A DNA stretch of 64,000 nt from Methanothrix soehngenii GP6 (GCF_000204415.1 NC_015416.1:682001-746000), one strand, 5' to 3'; positions 36,514 to 45,750 are shown, counted from the first letter of the stretch. Notes: generated by a model not told the origin, from the letters alone. Program-made: numbers and translations.

Positions 36514-37682
36514 GGTAGTCACCCCCTTATGCGTTGATACTTTCAGGAACCACTAGCAACATCATCATCTCGTCAATAGTCCAGATATGATCAGTTATGC
36601 CAGCTGCCATAGCTGGAGATCTGGGATCCCATTGTCTTTGATCGCTATTGGATTCTTCTCGCAAGGATTTGAGAGGTCTTCCATAGTTATAAACCATATC
36701 CTCCAAGGCACAAGAAGCCTTAAGCATCTCCTCTTCTTTTGAGAATGATAAGGTTTTTCGAACCATTCTTCCATTCATTTGTCTCGAAGTTAGATTGGTC
36801 CTTTCGACATATGCGGTATTCAATCCCAAAAAACTTGGTACCTCGTTAGGATCTCCATAGACTACTCTGTGAGTGATGCGAATCAATCTTCCACCTGATC
36901 GATGCTTTGTAACCTGGAGACATCTCCATCCAGGCTGCGGTTGTTTTCGAGTTGGAGGTCTTCCCCTGCCAGCGTATTCAGGCGACTTCCCCCAGGTTTC
37001 AAGCATTGCTTCAGGATAACTATCATTTCCGTCGCTCGATATTGCAGGAGGTTCAATCGGATTGCAGCGATTCTTTATTTGCAGCATCATAGCCACTGCA
37101 ACTTCCTCTTCATTCTTTCCTATCGCACGTCCCACTCTCAGCCTGGTATCGACATCTATCGCGGTACCTCGCCAGAATGTGCCTCGATCGACCTCTTCAG
37201 GATGGTTGCTTTTTCCCCCTTATGTCCTACATAGGTCCACATCGCATCGAGCTGAACTCGGGTCAGATGGTAGTTAGCCAGAAGCAAAGCCTCAATCTCT
37301 TCAACATGAGCCGATGCTTTGCGAAGCCAATCCACAATAGTCTCTTCCTTTATTCCTTTCACTCTATGGATGGCGGCAAGGCTATTTCTTTCCGCAAGCA
37401 TAGCCAGACATTCGAGGATCTCTTTTGGGCTGTGATGCAGGCCATAAAAGATAGTCCCTTTATTTCCTACAAATACTCTGCCACATGTTTTGCATTTCAA
37501 ACGTTGCGTGCCCTTGGAAGTGCGGCCGTATCGGACTATGTTTCCGTGATCCACTTTGCCATAGTCAGGACAGTCTTTATTCCAGCAAAACGAACCAGCA
37601 ATTGCCAGTCTACCTGCCTTCATTGCATTCCCCAAGCTAAATATGCAATGAAGGAATATAAACTTAATTAGGGGGGACTACC
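36514..37682 (-). mobile_element. IS1-family insertion sequence, copy 1 (1169 bp)
   Basis: The ends are imperfect inverted repeats (GGTAGTCACCCCC at left; the reverse complement of the right end reads GGTAGTCCCCCC). They are flanked by 8-bp direct repeats CAAAATCC at 36506-36513 and 37683-37690. The element is the same length as copy 2 (42422-43590) and I found no difference in the segments compared. It carries an orfA/orfB transposase read leftward. Confidence 0.95.
36527..37635 (-). CDS. IS1-family transposase, orfA plus orfB by -1 frameshift (copy 1)
   Basis: OrfA (37635-37156, 159 aa) has a zinc finger (CPDYGKVDHGNIVRYG ... CKTCGRVF), an HTH and the start of the catalytic domain (QLDAMWTYVGHKGEK). 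OrfB (stop at 36527) carries TAIDVDTRLRVGRAIGK, the DDE strand, and a late YVERTNLTSRQMNGR segment with the Asn/Glu helix. Joining them requires a -1 shift. A slippery run reading GGGGGAAAAAG on the coding strand lies at 37209-37219. After it the -1 frame reads on without a stop into RGTFWRGTAID. Confidence 0.88.
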
Positions 37683-37690
37683 CAAAATCC
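37683..37690. repeat. Right target-site duplication of IS copy 1
   Basis: CAAAATCC, identical to 36506-36513. Removing one copy together with the element restores the interrupted reading frame. Confidence 0.9.
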
Positions 37691-38670
37691 GGACTACGTT
37701 AAAACTGATGAAGCTCTAAAAGCTGCAAATGAAGGGCTGAGCAGCGCTAAAATCGATGCAAATAACAGGTACCAGGCATGGAAGAAGAACAATCCCACGC
37801 ACTCTGAGGATTATCCGGACATAAAAACTGCAAAAGATTGGCTGAGTTCGGAAGGGTCTGCAGAAAACGAAAAGATCAAGGCAGCTCAGAAGAAGGTCGA
37901 TGCCTATCAACAGGAAATCGCTCACTGGCAGGACGCCCAGAGCAAACCTCTCCAAGATGCCATCAAGAATTACAATGATCATAGCAAGAACTGGTGGACG
38001 ATCACAGCCCCCAGTGGAGGCAATAGAGAAGTCCCCATTATGTCAATTACGCCTAATCTCAATACCGATCTGCAATCATGGAAAACTGGGCTTCGAAATT
38101 TCAATGAAATCAAGATCACTCGTGGCACTTCTGTGTATCAACACTGGAAGGTTTGTGGTGGTGCAGATGCCAGCTACTTTGATGGCTTTTTTGGAGGAAA
38201 TGTTGGTGGCTCAATTACCTTCGACAGCGACGTTTGGGCGGATAATCAAATGGAGTTGACGATCGACTTGCAGGATGTCAAGCTGTACACGCTTGATCGC
38301 GCTGACTGGTGGATTGGCGGTATGCTAAGTGAATATAAAAATGGCCCGTTCTATGACTCACGCTTCACTCCCGCCACATTCTTCGGAGAAGACGGCACTT
38401 TGAAGCTGATCCCCAGTGCTGTGCTGGTGGGCTTCCGACCTAAGTGCGAACTTACCATCTCGGATTTTGTGTATTCCAGGCACAGCACAGATTGGGAAGG
38501 TCATGCTGGCATTCGCATCGGCCCATTTCAGATCAGCAGCAAGACGCACAAGGTAACAGTCATCGAAAATAGCGAAAAACATACCAAGACGATTACATTT
38601 GCGCCGACCGATGACCGACCGCTGATAATTGGGGTGTTATCCGATCTTAACCTGGCATAGATCATCTTAA

Positions 38671-38803
38671 GGATGCAAGTGTTGGGCTGATCCCGAAAGT
38701 CCGCAGGCCAAGAGATCATTCCGAGCAGGAATAAAGCTTAGGCTAGAACCGATATCTGGATGTGGAGTTTCGAAAAAGTCTTCCAACCCAACACAGCATC
38801 CTG
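38671..38803. repeat. Inverted repeat between the interrupted gene and the next gene
   Basis: GGATGCAAGTGTTGGGCTG at 38671 is repeated in inverted form at 38785-38803 (reverse complement GGATGCTGTGTTGGGTTGG), with about 95 bp between. A smaller hairpin GCGAAGCACGCTTCGC follows at 38805-38820. It could be a transcription stop or a mini-element. Confidence 0.45.
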
Positions 38804-38877
38804 CGAAGCACGCTTCGCAAGAATCCGGATACAAGGGAATATATTACCAAATCGAAATTTAAACTAGGAGACAGACT

Positions 38878-39690
38878 ATGTCAATACTTAAAGGCTATGC
38901 TGTAGCGACAGGGGCTCCCGGAGCCGATCATACCTATGTGAAATGCGATAATCCCGCATTTTCTTGGCCTTGCTGGGGAAGAGACTCGGGTGGAAAAGAA
39001 ATCTGCAGTGGAAGTGGTTATGCCTCTGTTGCAGACTGCATATCTCAGCCAAGTTCCCACGCGGGCATCATATATGCGGTTACAGGGGTTTGCCATCAGA
39101 CGGCAAATCGGATTCTATTTCCCGCAGAAGAAGTCGTTGTATCAAAGGCTGGCGGTTATTCCGCATCTGTTTTATTGTATGGAACCTACGGCACTAATCA
39201 TAAAGAGTGGATCGGAAGGCTAAAAAAATGTGAAGATGCAAATGCAAAGAGATTATCAGAGTCGCCTGAAATCGAGACCCCAATAACTTCGCCAGAGAGT
39301 GCATATATTCAAAAAGTGATCGGCATCTATTCAAAGGCCGAACGTACAGATGAGAGATTTGACATTACTCTCCTGGGAAAAGAACTCCAATTGATGATGG
39401 AGTTTCGTCTCGGCGGGATTCTTGACTTAGAAGAGGTTGACTCGGCCACAAAGCTTCAAGCGAATTTCCTCGAGATCAAGCATGAGATGGATCAGGACTT
39501 TTTGGGCGGAAAAATCAGCATTGAGAGATATGTCCATGATGCAAATGAGGGCATTGGAGATTTCTTGAGGCAGTTGGCAGAAGTGTTAGGAAAAGACCAA
39601 TTCTATAAGGTGTTCGGCTTAGCTCCACCCACCGGAAGCTTCGCTCTCATCGATCTTGAAATCGCCAAGAGAGCTCATTCGCGCAAGTAA
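38878..39690 (+). CDS. Uncharacterised 270-aa protein with GVCHQTANRILFPA motif
   Basis: The N-terminal half (residues 1-110) holds several Cys (CDNPAFSWPCWGR, KEICSGSG, VADC) and the block SHAGIIYAVTGVCHQTANRI, which looks like a nucleophilic Cys-His arrangement. The C-terminal half is helical and ends LAPPTGSFALIDLEIAKRAH. No signal peptide. I think I have seen this N-terminal block in bacterial proteins of unknown function, but cannot name a family. TAGGAGACAGACT supplies a good RBS. AT-rich like its neighbour. Confidence 0.7.
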   Translation: MSILKGYAVATGAPGADHTYVKCDNPAFSWPCWGRDSGGKEICSGSGYASVADCISQPSSHAGIIYAVTGVCHQTANRILFPAEEVVVSKAGGYSASVLLYGTYGTNHKEWIGRLKKCEDANAKRLSESPEIETPITSPESAYIQKVIGIYSKAERTDERFDITLLGKELQLMMEFRLGGILDLEEVDSATKLQANFLEIKHEMDQDFLGGKISIERYVHDANEGIGDFLRQLAEVLGKDQFYKVFGLAPPTGSFALIDLEIAKRAHSRK

Positions 39691-39707
39691 AGAATGTATT
39701 CAAGCCA

Positions 39708-39760
39708 GGCTGGAAATATGAACCGCCAACCTGGTTCTTTCACTATTTATTTTTATAATT
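39708..39760 (+). terminator. Hairpin and T-rich terminator after the 38878 gene
   Basis: CCAGGCTGG and CCAACCTGG form an imperfect stem around 39712-39745, followed by TTCTTTCACTATTTATTTTT. Position 20-70 nt after the stop fits a terminator. The rest up to 39967 holds no gene. Confidence 0.45.
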
Positions 39761-39967
39761 TATGGACGGAATATTGTCTTCTAGCTATCGGATGAATCTC
39801 TCTGCAGGCAGCAGCCACGCAAATTCAGGCCGTTGACAGCAGAATGCTGAAGCATGCATTGTTCCGACGCACCGAGGACGTCTTGACCTCTAAGTCGAAG
39901 TGAGCTTAAAATGTGAATCGATTGCTTTTTATGCACCCTTGCCATCACTGAATCAGGTTGATCATCA

Positions 39968-41272
39968 ATGTCCGGTTACTGGGACCCTCATATTGAGCGC
40001 ATGCCCCTTGAGGACCTGCATTCCCTTCAGGAGGACAGGCTCAAGTTCGTAGTGCGCTATGTGTACGACCACTCCGCCTTCTACCGGCAGAGGTTCAAAG
40101 AGGCAGGCATAACGCCAGAGGATATCAAGACCCTGGCAGATGTGGCGAAACTGCCTTTCACCAAAAAGGCAGATCTGCGAGACAACTATCCCACAGGCAT
40201 GTTCAGCGCCCCCAAAAATCAGGTGGTGCGCTACCATGTTTCCAGCGGCACGACGGGCAAGCCGACGGTGGTCGGCTACACCAGGGGCGATATCGAGACC
40301 TGGTCTGAGTCGCTGGCCAGGGCGCTGACATCCTTGGGGCTCTCCCGGGATGACGTGGTCCAGGTGGGATACGGCTACGGCCTTTTCACCGGCGGCCTGG
40401 GGCTGCACTATGGCGCAGAGCGTATGGGCGCTGCCGTCCTGCCCGTCGGCACGGGCAACACCGAGCGGCAGATCGAGCTGATGCAGGACCTGGGCACCAC
40501 AGCCATCGCCTGCACACCATCTTATTTCCTGCACATCATGGAGGTGGCAGAGAAGATGGGCGTCTCCATCAGGAACGATACCCAGCTTAAGGTGGGCATC
40601 TTCGGGGCGGAGCCCTGGTCTCTTGAGACCCGCAAGAGAATCGAGGCTAATACGGGAATCAATGCCTATGACATCTACGGGACGAGCGAGATCTCAGGGC
40701 CTCTTTTCACCGAATGCCAGGCGAAGAACGGCATCCACGTCTGGGGAGATATGTTCCTCACCGAGGTGGTGGATCCGGATACCGGCGAGCCGGTAGCTGA
40801 GGGGGAACAGGGTGAGCTGGTCTTCACCACCCTGCACAAGTTCGCCCTGCCGCTCATCCGCTATAGAATTGGCGACCTCTCCGTAATGAGCAACGAGGTC
40901 TGTGAGTGCGGCCGAACCCACCCGCGTATCATGAGGATCATGGGCCGGACGGACGACATGCTCATCATCCGGGGAATCAACGTCTTCCCCAGCCAGGTGG
41001 AGTCGGTGCTGATGAGAATTCCCGAGGTGGGAGACCACTGGGAGATAATCGTCGACCGCAAGGGGCCTTTGGATATGATGACCGTGCGCGTCGAGCTGAC
41101 AGAGTCCGGCTTCTCGGATAAGATCGGCGACCTGATGAAGCTGGAGAACAAGGTCTCCAAGGAGCTGAAAGGTGTGCTGAACATAGCGGCAAAGGTGGAT
41201 CTGGTGGAGCCCGGAACCATCCCCCGATCCATGGGCAAGGCCAAGAGAGTGACAGACAACAGAAAGGTTTAG
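39968..41272 (+). CDS. paaK: Phenylacetate-CoA ligase family protein
   Basis: This 434-aa AMP-forming ligase has YHVSSGTTGKPTVVGYT (P-loop), AYDIYGTSEISGP, RYRIGDLS and the C-terminal GRTDDMLIIRGINVFPSQVE. Family members convert aryl acids such as phenylacetate or indole-3-acetate to CoA thioesters. With 2-oxoacid oxidoreductases, methanogens can use this route to build aromatic amino acids from aryl acids. The ACT gene 36 nt downstream supports an amino-acid link. Confidence 0.93.
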   Translation: MSGYWDPHIERMPLEDLHSLQEDRLKFVVRYVYDHSAFYRQRFKEAGITPEDIKTLADVAKLPFTKKADLRDNYPTGMFSAPKNQVVRYHVSSGTTGKPTVVGYTRGDIETWSESLARALTSLGLSRDDVVQVGYGYGLFTGGLGLHYGAERMGAAVLPVGTGNTERQIELMQDLGTTAIACTPSYFLHIMEVAEKMGVSIRNDTQLKVGIFGAEPWSLETRKRIEANTGINAYDIYGTSEISGPLFTECQAKNGIHVWGDMFLTEVVDPDTGEPVAEGEQGELVFTTLHKFALPLIRYRIGDLSVMSNEVCECGRTHPRIMRIMGRTDDMLIIRGINVFPSQVESVLMRIPEVGDHWEIIVDRKGPLDMMTVRVELTESGFSDKIGDLMKLENKVSKELKGVLNIAAKVDLVEPGTIPRSMGKAKRVTDNRKV

Positions 41273-41308
41273 AATAAGTTTAGAATAAGTCTTAGGAGGC
41301 TATTATAG

Positions 41309-41743
41309 ATGTCAGAGATAAAACAGGTTTCGCTCTTTGTGGAGAACCGGCCGGGAAGGACGGCAAAGGTTGCCAAGACGCTATCGGATGCCGGGGTGAA
41401 CATCCGCGCCCTCACCATCGCCGAGGCAGGAGATTTCGGGGTCATTCGCATGGTCTTAGACGATGCTGAGAAGGGGTACAAGGTCCTGAAGGAGAACGCC
41501 TTTACCGTCTCCATGACCGATGTGCTGGCGGTGGAGATGAAGGATCAGCCCGGTGGCCTGTATGAGATCGTCAATACCCTGGGAGGGAATTTGGTGAATG
41601 TGGATTACGCCTATGCCTTCGTCACCGCCAAAGCGCAGAGAGCCATGCTCATCCTGCGGGTGGACGATATCGCCAAAGCCCGCAAGGTCCTGAGCGACAA
41701 GAACATCAAGATCGCCACCAAAGAGGAGATCCAGGCCATCTGA
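41309..41743 (+). CDS. Tandem ACT-domain protein
   Basis: This 144-aa protein contains two ACT domains: residues 1-70 (VENRPGRTAKVAKTLSDAGV) and 70-144 (DQPGGLYEIVNTLGGNLVNV). ACT pairs bind amino acids as effectors. Proteins of this kind routinely accompany paaK in archaea and bacteria. It probably senses aromatic or branched-chain amino acids to tune the ligase or its transcription. TTAGGAGGCTATTATAG precedes the ATG. Confidence 0.9.
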   Translation: MSEIKQVSLFVENRPGRTAKVAKTLSDAGVNIRALTIAEAGDFGVIRMVLDDAEKGYKVLKENAFTVSMTDVLAVEMKDQPGGLYEIVNTLGGNLVNVDYAYAFVTAKAQRAMLILRVDDIAKARKVLSDKNIKIATKEEIQAI

Positions 41744-41830
41744 CGGCCTGGACGGTCATTTTTTTAATCAGCTTTCTGTTCATCATAGTCTCACAAAATT
41801 CTTATATATTAATCGCCAATTCGGCCGAAC

Positions 41831-42373
41831 ATGAAATCTCTTGCCGCCTTTCTGACCGGCATCGTTCTGCTGGCCTGCCTTGCTTTGCCTGTATCGGCTC
41901 TGGAATCAAGTGTCCTGACGATCTGCGATAAGAACCTCTCCATTGACATTGGGCCGAGCTACGAGATCGTCAGCAGCAATGTTGATGCCAGCAGCAGCGG
42001 GATGATATCCAATGACTTCTTCATCAACGACACCGCCCAGACGGGGTCTGCCTTTGTATCCATACTGACCATATTCGACGAGATCCTCACCAAGATGAAT
42101 CCAGACGCTCTGTCCGAACTCTTCCTCATCGGAGGGGTGGAGGCTGCAAAGGAAAACGGCGATACAGAGATCGGCAAATGGATGGCTGCTGATAGCAGAG
42201 GCAGAAATGTTAGCGTCACCACAATGAGTTCTGGGGATGAAGACGCTCAGATGCCCCATGGAGTCTACAATATCTCTATCTGGAACCTGGATAGTACGAC
42301 TTATGCTTTGCTGGTATCGTCATTTGATGAATATAACACCACCCAAATAATTAAGACTCTGACCGTCAGCTAG
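41831..42373 (+). CDS. Secreted protein of unknown function
   Basis: This 180-aa protein has a clear signal peptide (residues 1-24, LTGIVLLACLALPVSA; likely cut after VSALE or SA). The mature part is acidic and beta-rich with several N-glycosylation sequons (NDT, NVS, NIS, NTT). A TATA-like ATTCTTATATATTAA at 41799-41813 precedes it. The family is not recognised. IS copy 2 lies 48 bp after the stop and does not disrupt it. Confidence 0.75.
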   Translation: MKSLAAFLTGIVLLACLALPVSALESSVLTICDKNLSIDIGPSYEIVSSNVDASSSGMISNDFFINDTAQTGSAFVSILTIFDEILTKMNPDALSELFLIGGVEAAKENGDTEIGKWMAADSRGRNVSVTTMSSGDEDAQMPHGVYNISIWNLDSTTYALLVSSFDEYNTTQIIKTLTVS

Positions 42374-42413
42374 GCGGTGGATGCATCAGATCTCTTACTT
42401 TTTTCGAGCCACT

Positions 42414-42421
42414 CATTTGCA
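42414..42421. repeat. Left target-site duplication of IS copy 2
   Basis: CATTTGCA, repeated at 43591-43598. Confidence 0.9.
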
Positions 42422-43590
42422 GGTAGTCACCCCCTTATGCGTTGATACTTTCAGGAACCACTAGCAACATCATCATCTCGTCAATAGTCCAGATATGATC
42501 AGTTATGCCAGCTGCCATAGCTGGAGATCTGGGATCCCATTGTCTTTGATCGCTATTGGATTCTTCTCGCAAGGATTTGAGAGGTCTTCCATAGTTATAA
42601 ACCATATCCTCCAAGGCACAAGAAGCCTTAAGCATCTCCTCTTCTTTTGAGAATGATAAGGTTTTTCGAACCATTCTTCCATTCATTTGTCTCGAAGTTA
42701 GATTGGTCCTTTCGACATATGCGGTATTCAATCCCAAAAAACTTGGTACCTCGTTAGGATCTCCATAGACTACTCTGTGAGTGATGCGAATCAATCTTCC
42801 ACCTGATCGATGCTTTGTAACCTGGAGACATCTCCATCCAGGCTGCGGTTGTTTTCGAGTTGGAGGTCTTCCCCTGCCAGCGTATTCAGGCGACTTCCCC
42901 CAGGTTTCAAGCATTGCTTCAGGATAACTATCATTTCCGTCGCTCGATATTGCAGGAGGTTCAATCGGATTGCAGCGATTCTTTATTTGCAGCATCATAG
43001 CCACTGCAACTTCCTCTTCATTCTTTCCTATCGCACGTCCCACTCTCAGCCTGGTATCGACATCTATCGCGGTACCTCGCCAGAATGTGCCTCGATCGAC
43101 CTCTTCAGGATGGTTGCTTTTTCCCCCTTATGTCCTACATAGGTCCACATCGCATCGAGCTGAACTCGGGTCAGATGGTAGTTAGCCAGAAGCAAAGCCT
43201 CAATCTCTTCAACATGAGCCGATGCTTTGCGAAGCCAATCCACAATAGTCTCTTCCTTTATTCCTTTCACTCTATGGATGGCGGCAAGGCTATTTCTTTC
43301 CGCAAGCATAGCCAGACATTCGAGGATCTCTTTTGGGCTGTGATGCAGGCCATAAAAGATAGTCCCTTTATTTCCTACAAATACTCTGCCACATGTTTTG
43401 CATTTCAAACGTTGCGTGCCCTTGGAAGTGCGGCCGTATCGGACTATGTTTCCGTGATCCACTTTGCCATAGTCAGGACAGTCTTTATTCCAGCAAAACG
43501 AACCAGCAATTGCCAGTCTACCTGCCTTCATTGCATTCCCCAAGCTAAATATGCAATGAAGGAATATAAACTTAATTAGGGGGGACTACC
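42422..43590 (-). mobile_element. IS1-family insertion sequence, copy 2 (1169 bp)
   Basis: It is the same length and orientation as copy 1, with the same ends. Its own 8-bp duplication CATTTGCA lies at 42414-42421 and 43591-43598. The two copies encode identical proteins, so they moved recently. The insertion lies between convergent genes and appears harmless. Confidence 0.95.
42435..43543 (-). CDS. IS1-family transposase, orfA plus orfB by -1 frameshift (copy 2)
   Basis: OrfA (43543-43064) and orfB (stop at 42435) encode the same proteins as copy 1, with the slippery GGGGGAAAAAG at 43117-43127 on the coding strand. Since both copies share the frame arrangement and are otherwise intact, the shift is more likely programmed than a mutation. 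Confidence 0.88.
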
Positions 43591-43598
43591 CATTTGCA
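43591..43598. repeat. Right target-site duplication of IS copy 2
   Basis: CATTTGCA, identical to 42414-42421. Confidence 0.9.
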
Positions 43599-43624
43599 GG
43601 AAGTCTTTTAAGAGCAGTCCGGCC

Positions 43625-43921
43625 TTAGCCGAACATCGCCCCTATCCCTGCTTCTGCCGCTTCTGCCTCATCCCGGAAGGCTTTTAGCAGGGCCTTGCCC
43701 TCCTCGCCCTTGAGTTCCTCGGCTGCCGTATCTGCCAGGAGCTTTTTGGCTTCTGCTGCCAGCTCGTCCTTGACTTTGATGTAGATGCACATGCCATCTT
43801 TGTCCAGGCCCATGGCTTTGCAGTCCCTCACCGTGGGCCCCAGGCGCTTCCAGAACTCCTCGTCCAGCATCTTCTGCATATCTTTGCTTTTATCCATGGG
43901 ATAAATATATACCAATTCCAT
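43625..43921 (-). CDS. Uncharacterised 98-aa protein
   Basis: This mostly helical, charged protein (KMLDEEFWKRLGPTVRDCKA, AAEAKKLLADTAAEELKGEE) has a beta segment GMCIYIKVKDE. AGAGGAG lies 10 nt upstream of ATG 43921, and an internal Met at 43897 is an alternative start. It follows the His-rich gene by 16 nt. I do not recognise the family. Confidence 0.65.
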   Translation of the reverse strand: MELVYIYPMDKSKDMQKMLDEEFWKRLGPTVRDCKAMGLDKDGMCIYIKVKDELAAEAKKLLADTAAEELKGEEGKALLKAFRDEAEAAEAGIGAMFG

Positions 43922-43937
43922 TTTATTACGACTCCTC

Positions 43938-44171
43938 TTACAGATCCTTCAATGCCTTCTTCAGCATCTCTGTGCACTCGTCCATGAGCTCAGCTGCCCG
44001 GTTTATGTCCTGGGCGGCCAATTCACTCACCCTGGCAACCTGAGCCGCCCTCTCCCGAAAAGAGGTGCTATGGCTCTGGTTATGCTCTATCCAGTGCTCC
44101 AGGAGGTGCTCTACCTCATGGCGGTTCAGGTCGTGGCCCTTTGAATCATGGCTATGATCATGGCTGTGCAT
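43938..44171 (-). CDS. His-rich small helical protein
   Basis: This 77-aa protein begins MHSHDHSHDSKGHDLNRHEV and continues LLEHWIEHNQSHSTSF, then a helical tail. The clustered His and Asp could bind Ni, Co or Zn. Similar HWIEHN proteins are often near metal-uptake or metalloenzyme genes; none is adjacent here, so a metal-handling role is inference. Confidence 0.7.
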   Translation of the reverse strand: MHSHDHSHDSKGHDLNRHEVEHLLEHWIEHNQSHSTSFRERAAQVARVSELAAQDINRAAELMDECTEMLKKALKDL

Positions 44172-44256
44172 AATTAAATCAGCTCCAGACCCATGATGAT
44201 CCTTTCCCTCATTTGAACCTTGCCTTCAGGCTCTGAAGAGCGGCAAATGAGTTTGG

Positions 44257-45165
44257 TCAGACCACCTTCTCCAGCTCTTCCCGGCCGAGCATATGCACCT
44301 GGACCATATGATGAGGATGATAGCGCATCTTCGCCTCCCGGATCCCCTCCACACCCATATCGCTCTCCCGGTTGATATAGGTGTATTTTTTGGCCAGGAT
44401 TTTGGCCGTCTCGGCATTTATCGCCCGGTAGATTCCTTTGCAGTCAGGGAGCCCCTTCTCGAAGTGGACCAGCGCTGTATCCTCGTTTTGCCCCTCAAAG
44501 AGGGATATGGCCCCGATCTTTCCCTCCGAGCGGATGGCTATTCCCGACAGCTCAAGCTCCCGATAATGGGCCAGGGCAAAGCACAGGGCATCCTTCTCCG
44601 ATGCCAGATCCGGGTTTGAATCGCAGTCCTTCCACTCGCACCACTGCTCTACGAAATCGTTTATCTCCTCGATATTATCTGTCCCCAACTCCTCGACCAG
44701 GGGACTGCAGGTCTTCATGAACTGGTTGAGCTGGCGCCTGATGGTCGAGTATCCCTTTCCAGGCAGATGGGCCAGATCATTCGCCAGATAGACATAATCA
44801 AAGTACATCCTCTCGGGCTGAAACTGCAGCTCCGGATAGATACCGCTTATCCATTCCAGCGTCTCCTGGTCCAGCACCACAAAGGGCCTCGTCTCATCGC
44901 TCTTCAGAGCGAGGGCCAGAACCTCATGGAGGAGATCCGGATTTCTTGGCCCGATGGGAGGACGGTAGCGGGTCTTGCCGGCAATGGTGCTGGAGAGGAG
45001 CACGCAGTCCTGGACAATAGCATACCGGTAGTTGGCGTAATAGTTCCAGCAGACCATGTTGGTGAAGGTGTTGTCGCTGTGCCTCTGAGGGAACCGGCGG
45101 TAGTGCTGGACGAAAAAGTCCCTGTCCGAGAGCGTCACCGGCTTGAAGTCGCAAGAGCTCAGCAC
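44257..45165 (-). CDS. DUF2156 (lysyltransferase-like GNAT) protein
   Basis: This 302-aa protein matches the DUF2156 phosphatidylglycerol lysyltransferase-like family with its double GNAT fold. RFPQRHSDNTFTNMVCWN and FDYVYLANDLAHLPGKGYS lie in the N-half, and VHFEKGLPDCKGIYRAIN and INRESDMGVEGIREAKMRYH in the C-half. I chose GTG at 45165 with GGGAGG upstream; an ORF extends to 45294 but overlaps the GNAT gene fully. It overlaps the upstream GNAT stop by 7 nt, indicating coupling. The substrate is unknown. Confidence 0.82.
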   Translation of the reverse strand: MLSSCDFKPVTLSDRDFFVQHYRRFPQRHSDNTFTNMVCWNYYANYRYAIVQDCVLLSSTIAGKTRYRPPIGPRNPDLLHEVLALALKSDETRPFVVLDQETLEWISGIYPELQFQPERMYFDYVYLANDLAHLPGKGYSTIRRQLNQFMKTCSPLVEELGTDNIEEINDFVEQWCEWKDCDSNPDLASEKDALCFALAHYRELELSGIAIRSEGKIGAISLFEGQNEDTALVHFEKGLPDCKGIYRAINAETAKILAKKYTYINRESDMGVEGIREAKMRYHPHHMVQVHMLGREELEKVV

Positions 45166-45614
45166 CCTTGGCCCTCCCAATCCAGGAGCATGGGCACATG
45201 CCCAGGCATTTTGCGAAATCCAATTGAATCGTAAAAGTCCTCCTTTCCCGGCTCGGCGATCAGGCCCACCCAGGCGATTTTCCTGGCTCTGCACCCCTCT
45301 ATAAGCTTCTCAATTATCATCCTGCCTAATCCCATATTCTGCCAGTCGGCTAAAACCACCAGATCCTGAATGTACCCATCTGAGACCCCATCGGAGATCA
45401 CCCGGCCCATACCCACTGCCCTGCCACTCCTTCCGTCAACCGCCACTGCGAATAGAAAGCTTCCCTGAATCAGGTCATTGAGATGAGATGGGTCCATGTA
45501 CTCCCTCCACCAGCCGCCGGCCCGGTACAGCTCCACTATGTCCTCTTCTTTCCAGCGGCTGACGAATTCGACCACTACACAATTGTTATTGTCTAAAAGG
45601 CTTTTGTCCGGCAA
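45159..45614 (-). CDS. GNAT-family N-acetyltransferase
   Basis: This 151-aa protein has the acetyl-CoA motif A in QDLVVLADWQNMGLGRMIIE and a C-terminal GLIAEPGKEDFYDSIGF, the typical GNAT beta4-alpha3 and beta5 layout. The substrate is unknown. It is first of a leftward pair with the DUF2156 gene. Confidence 0.88.
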   Translation of the reverse strand: MPDKSLLDNNNCVVVEFVSRWKEEDIVELYRAGGWWREYMDPSHLNDLIQGSFLFAVAVDGRSGRAVGMGRVISDGVSDGYIQDLVVLADWQNMGLGRMIIEKLIEGCRARKIAWVGLIAEPGKEDFYDSIGFRKMPGHVPMLLDWEGQGC

Positions 45615-45750
45615 TGAGTCTACCCCTAATATTAAAGGAAAATTGAAAAAGCCGAGGAAAGATGGGTGATTGAACCGAGTTTGTTATCCAATCCCCGCAC
45701 TCTCCACTGCTATTCTTATGTCGGAAGTTCTCGACGCTCCGGTTTTTGCT

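Larger units (their letters stand above)
36227..38660 (+). pseudogene. 418-codon gene interrupted by the IS1-family element
   Basis: Reading runs from ATG 36227 to 36513, is broken by the 1169-bp element plus one 8-bp duplicate, and resumes at 37691, ending at 38660. Removing 1177 bp leaves exactly 419 in-frame codons. The product has a short N-terminal domain (KGGWAIFYSELCKQIKGL), a helical middle (AAQKKVDAYQQEIAHWQD) and a beta-rich C-terminus (DRADWWIGGMLSEYKNGPFY, RPLIIGVLSDLNLA). No signal peptide. The family is not recognised. The rest of the frame shows no decay, so the insertion is recent. It is followed by the 38878 gene, perhaps functionally linked. Confidence 0.85.

Noticed and set aside
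45166-45294. Longer start for the DUF2156 protein
   Set aside because: The extension lies within the GNAT gene, and a GTG with GGGAGG at 45165 gives the usual family length.
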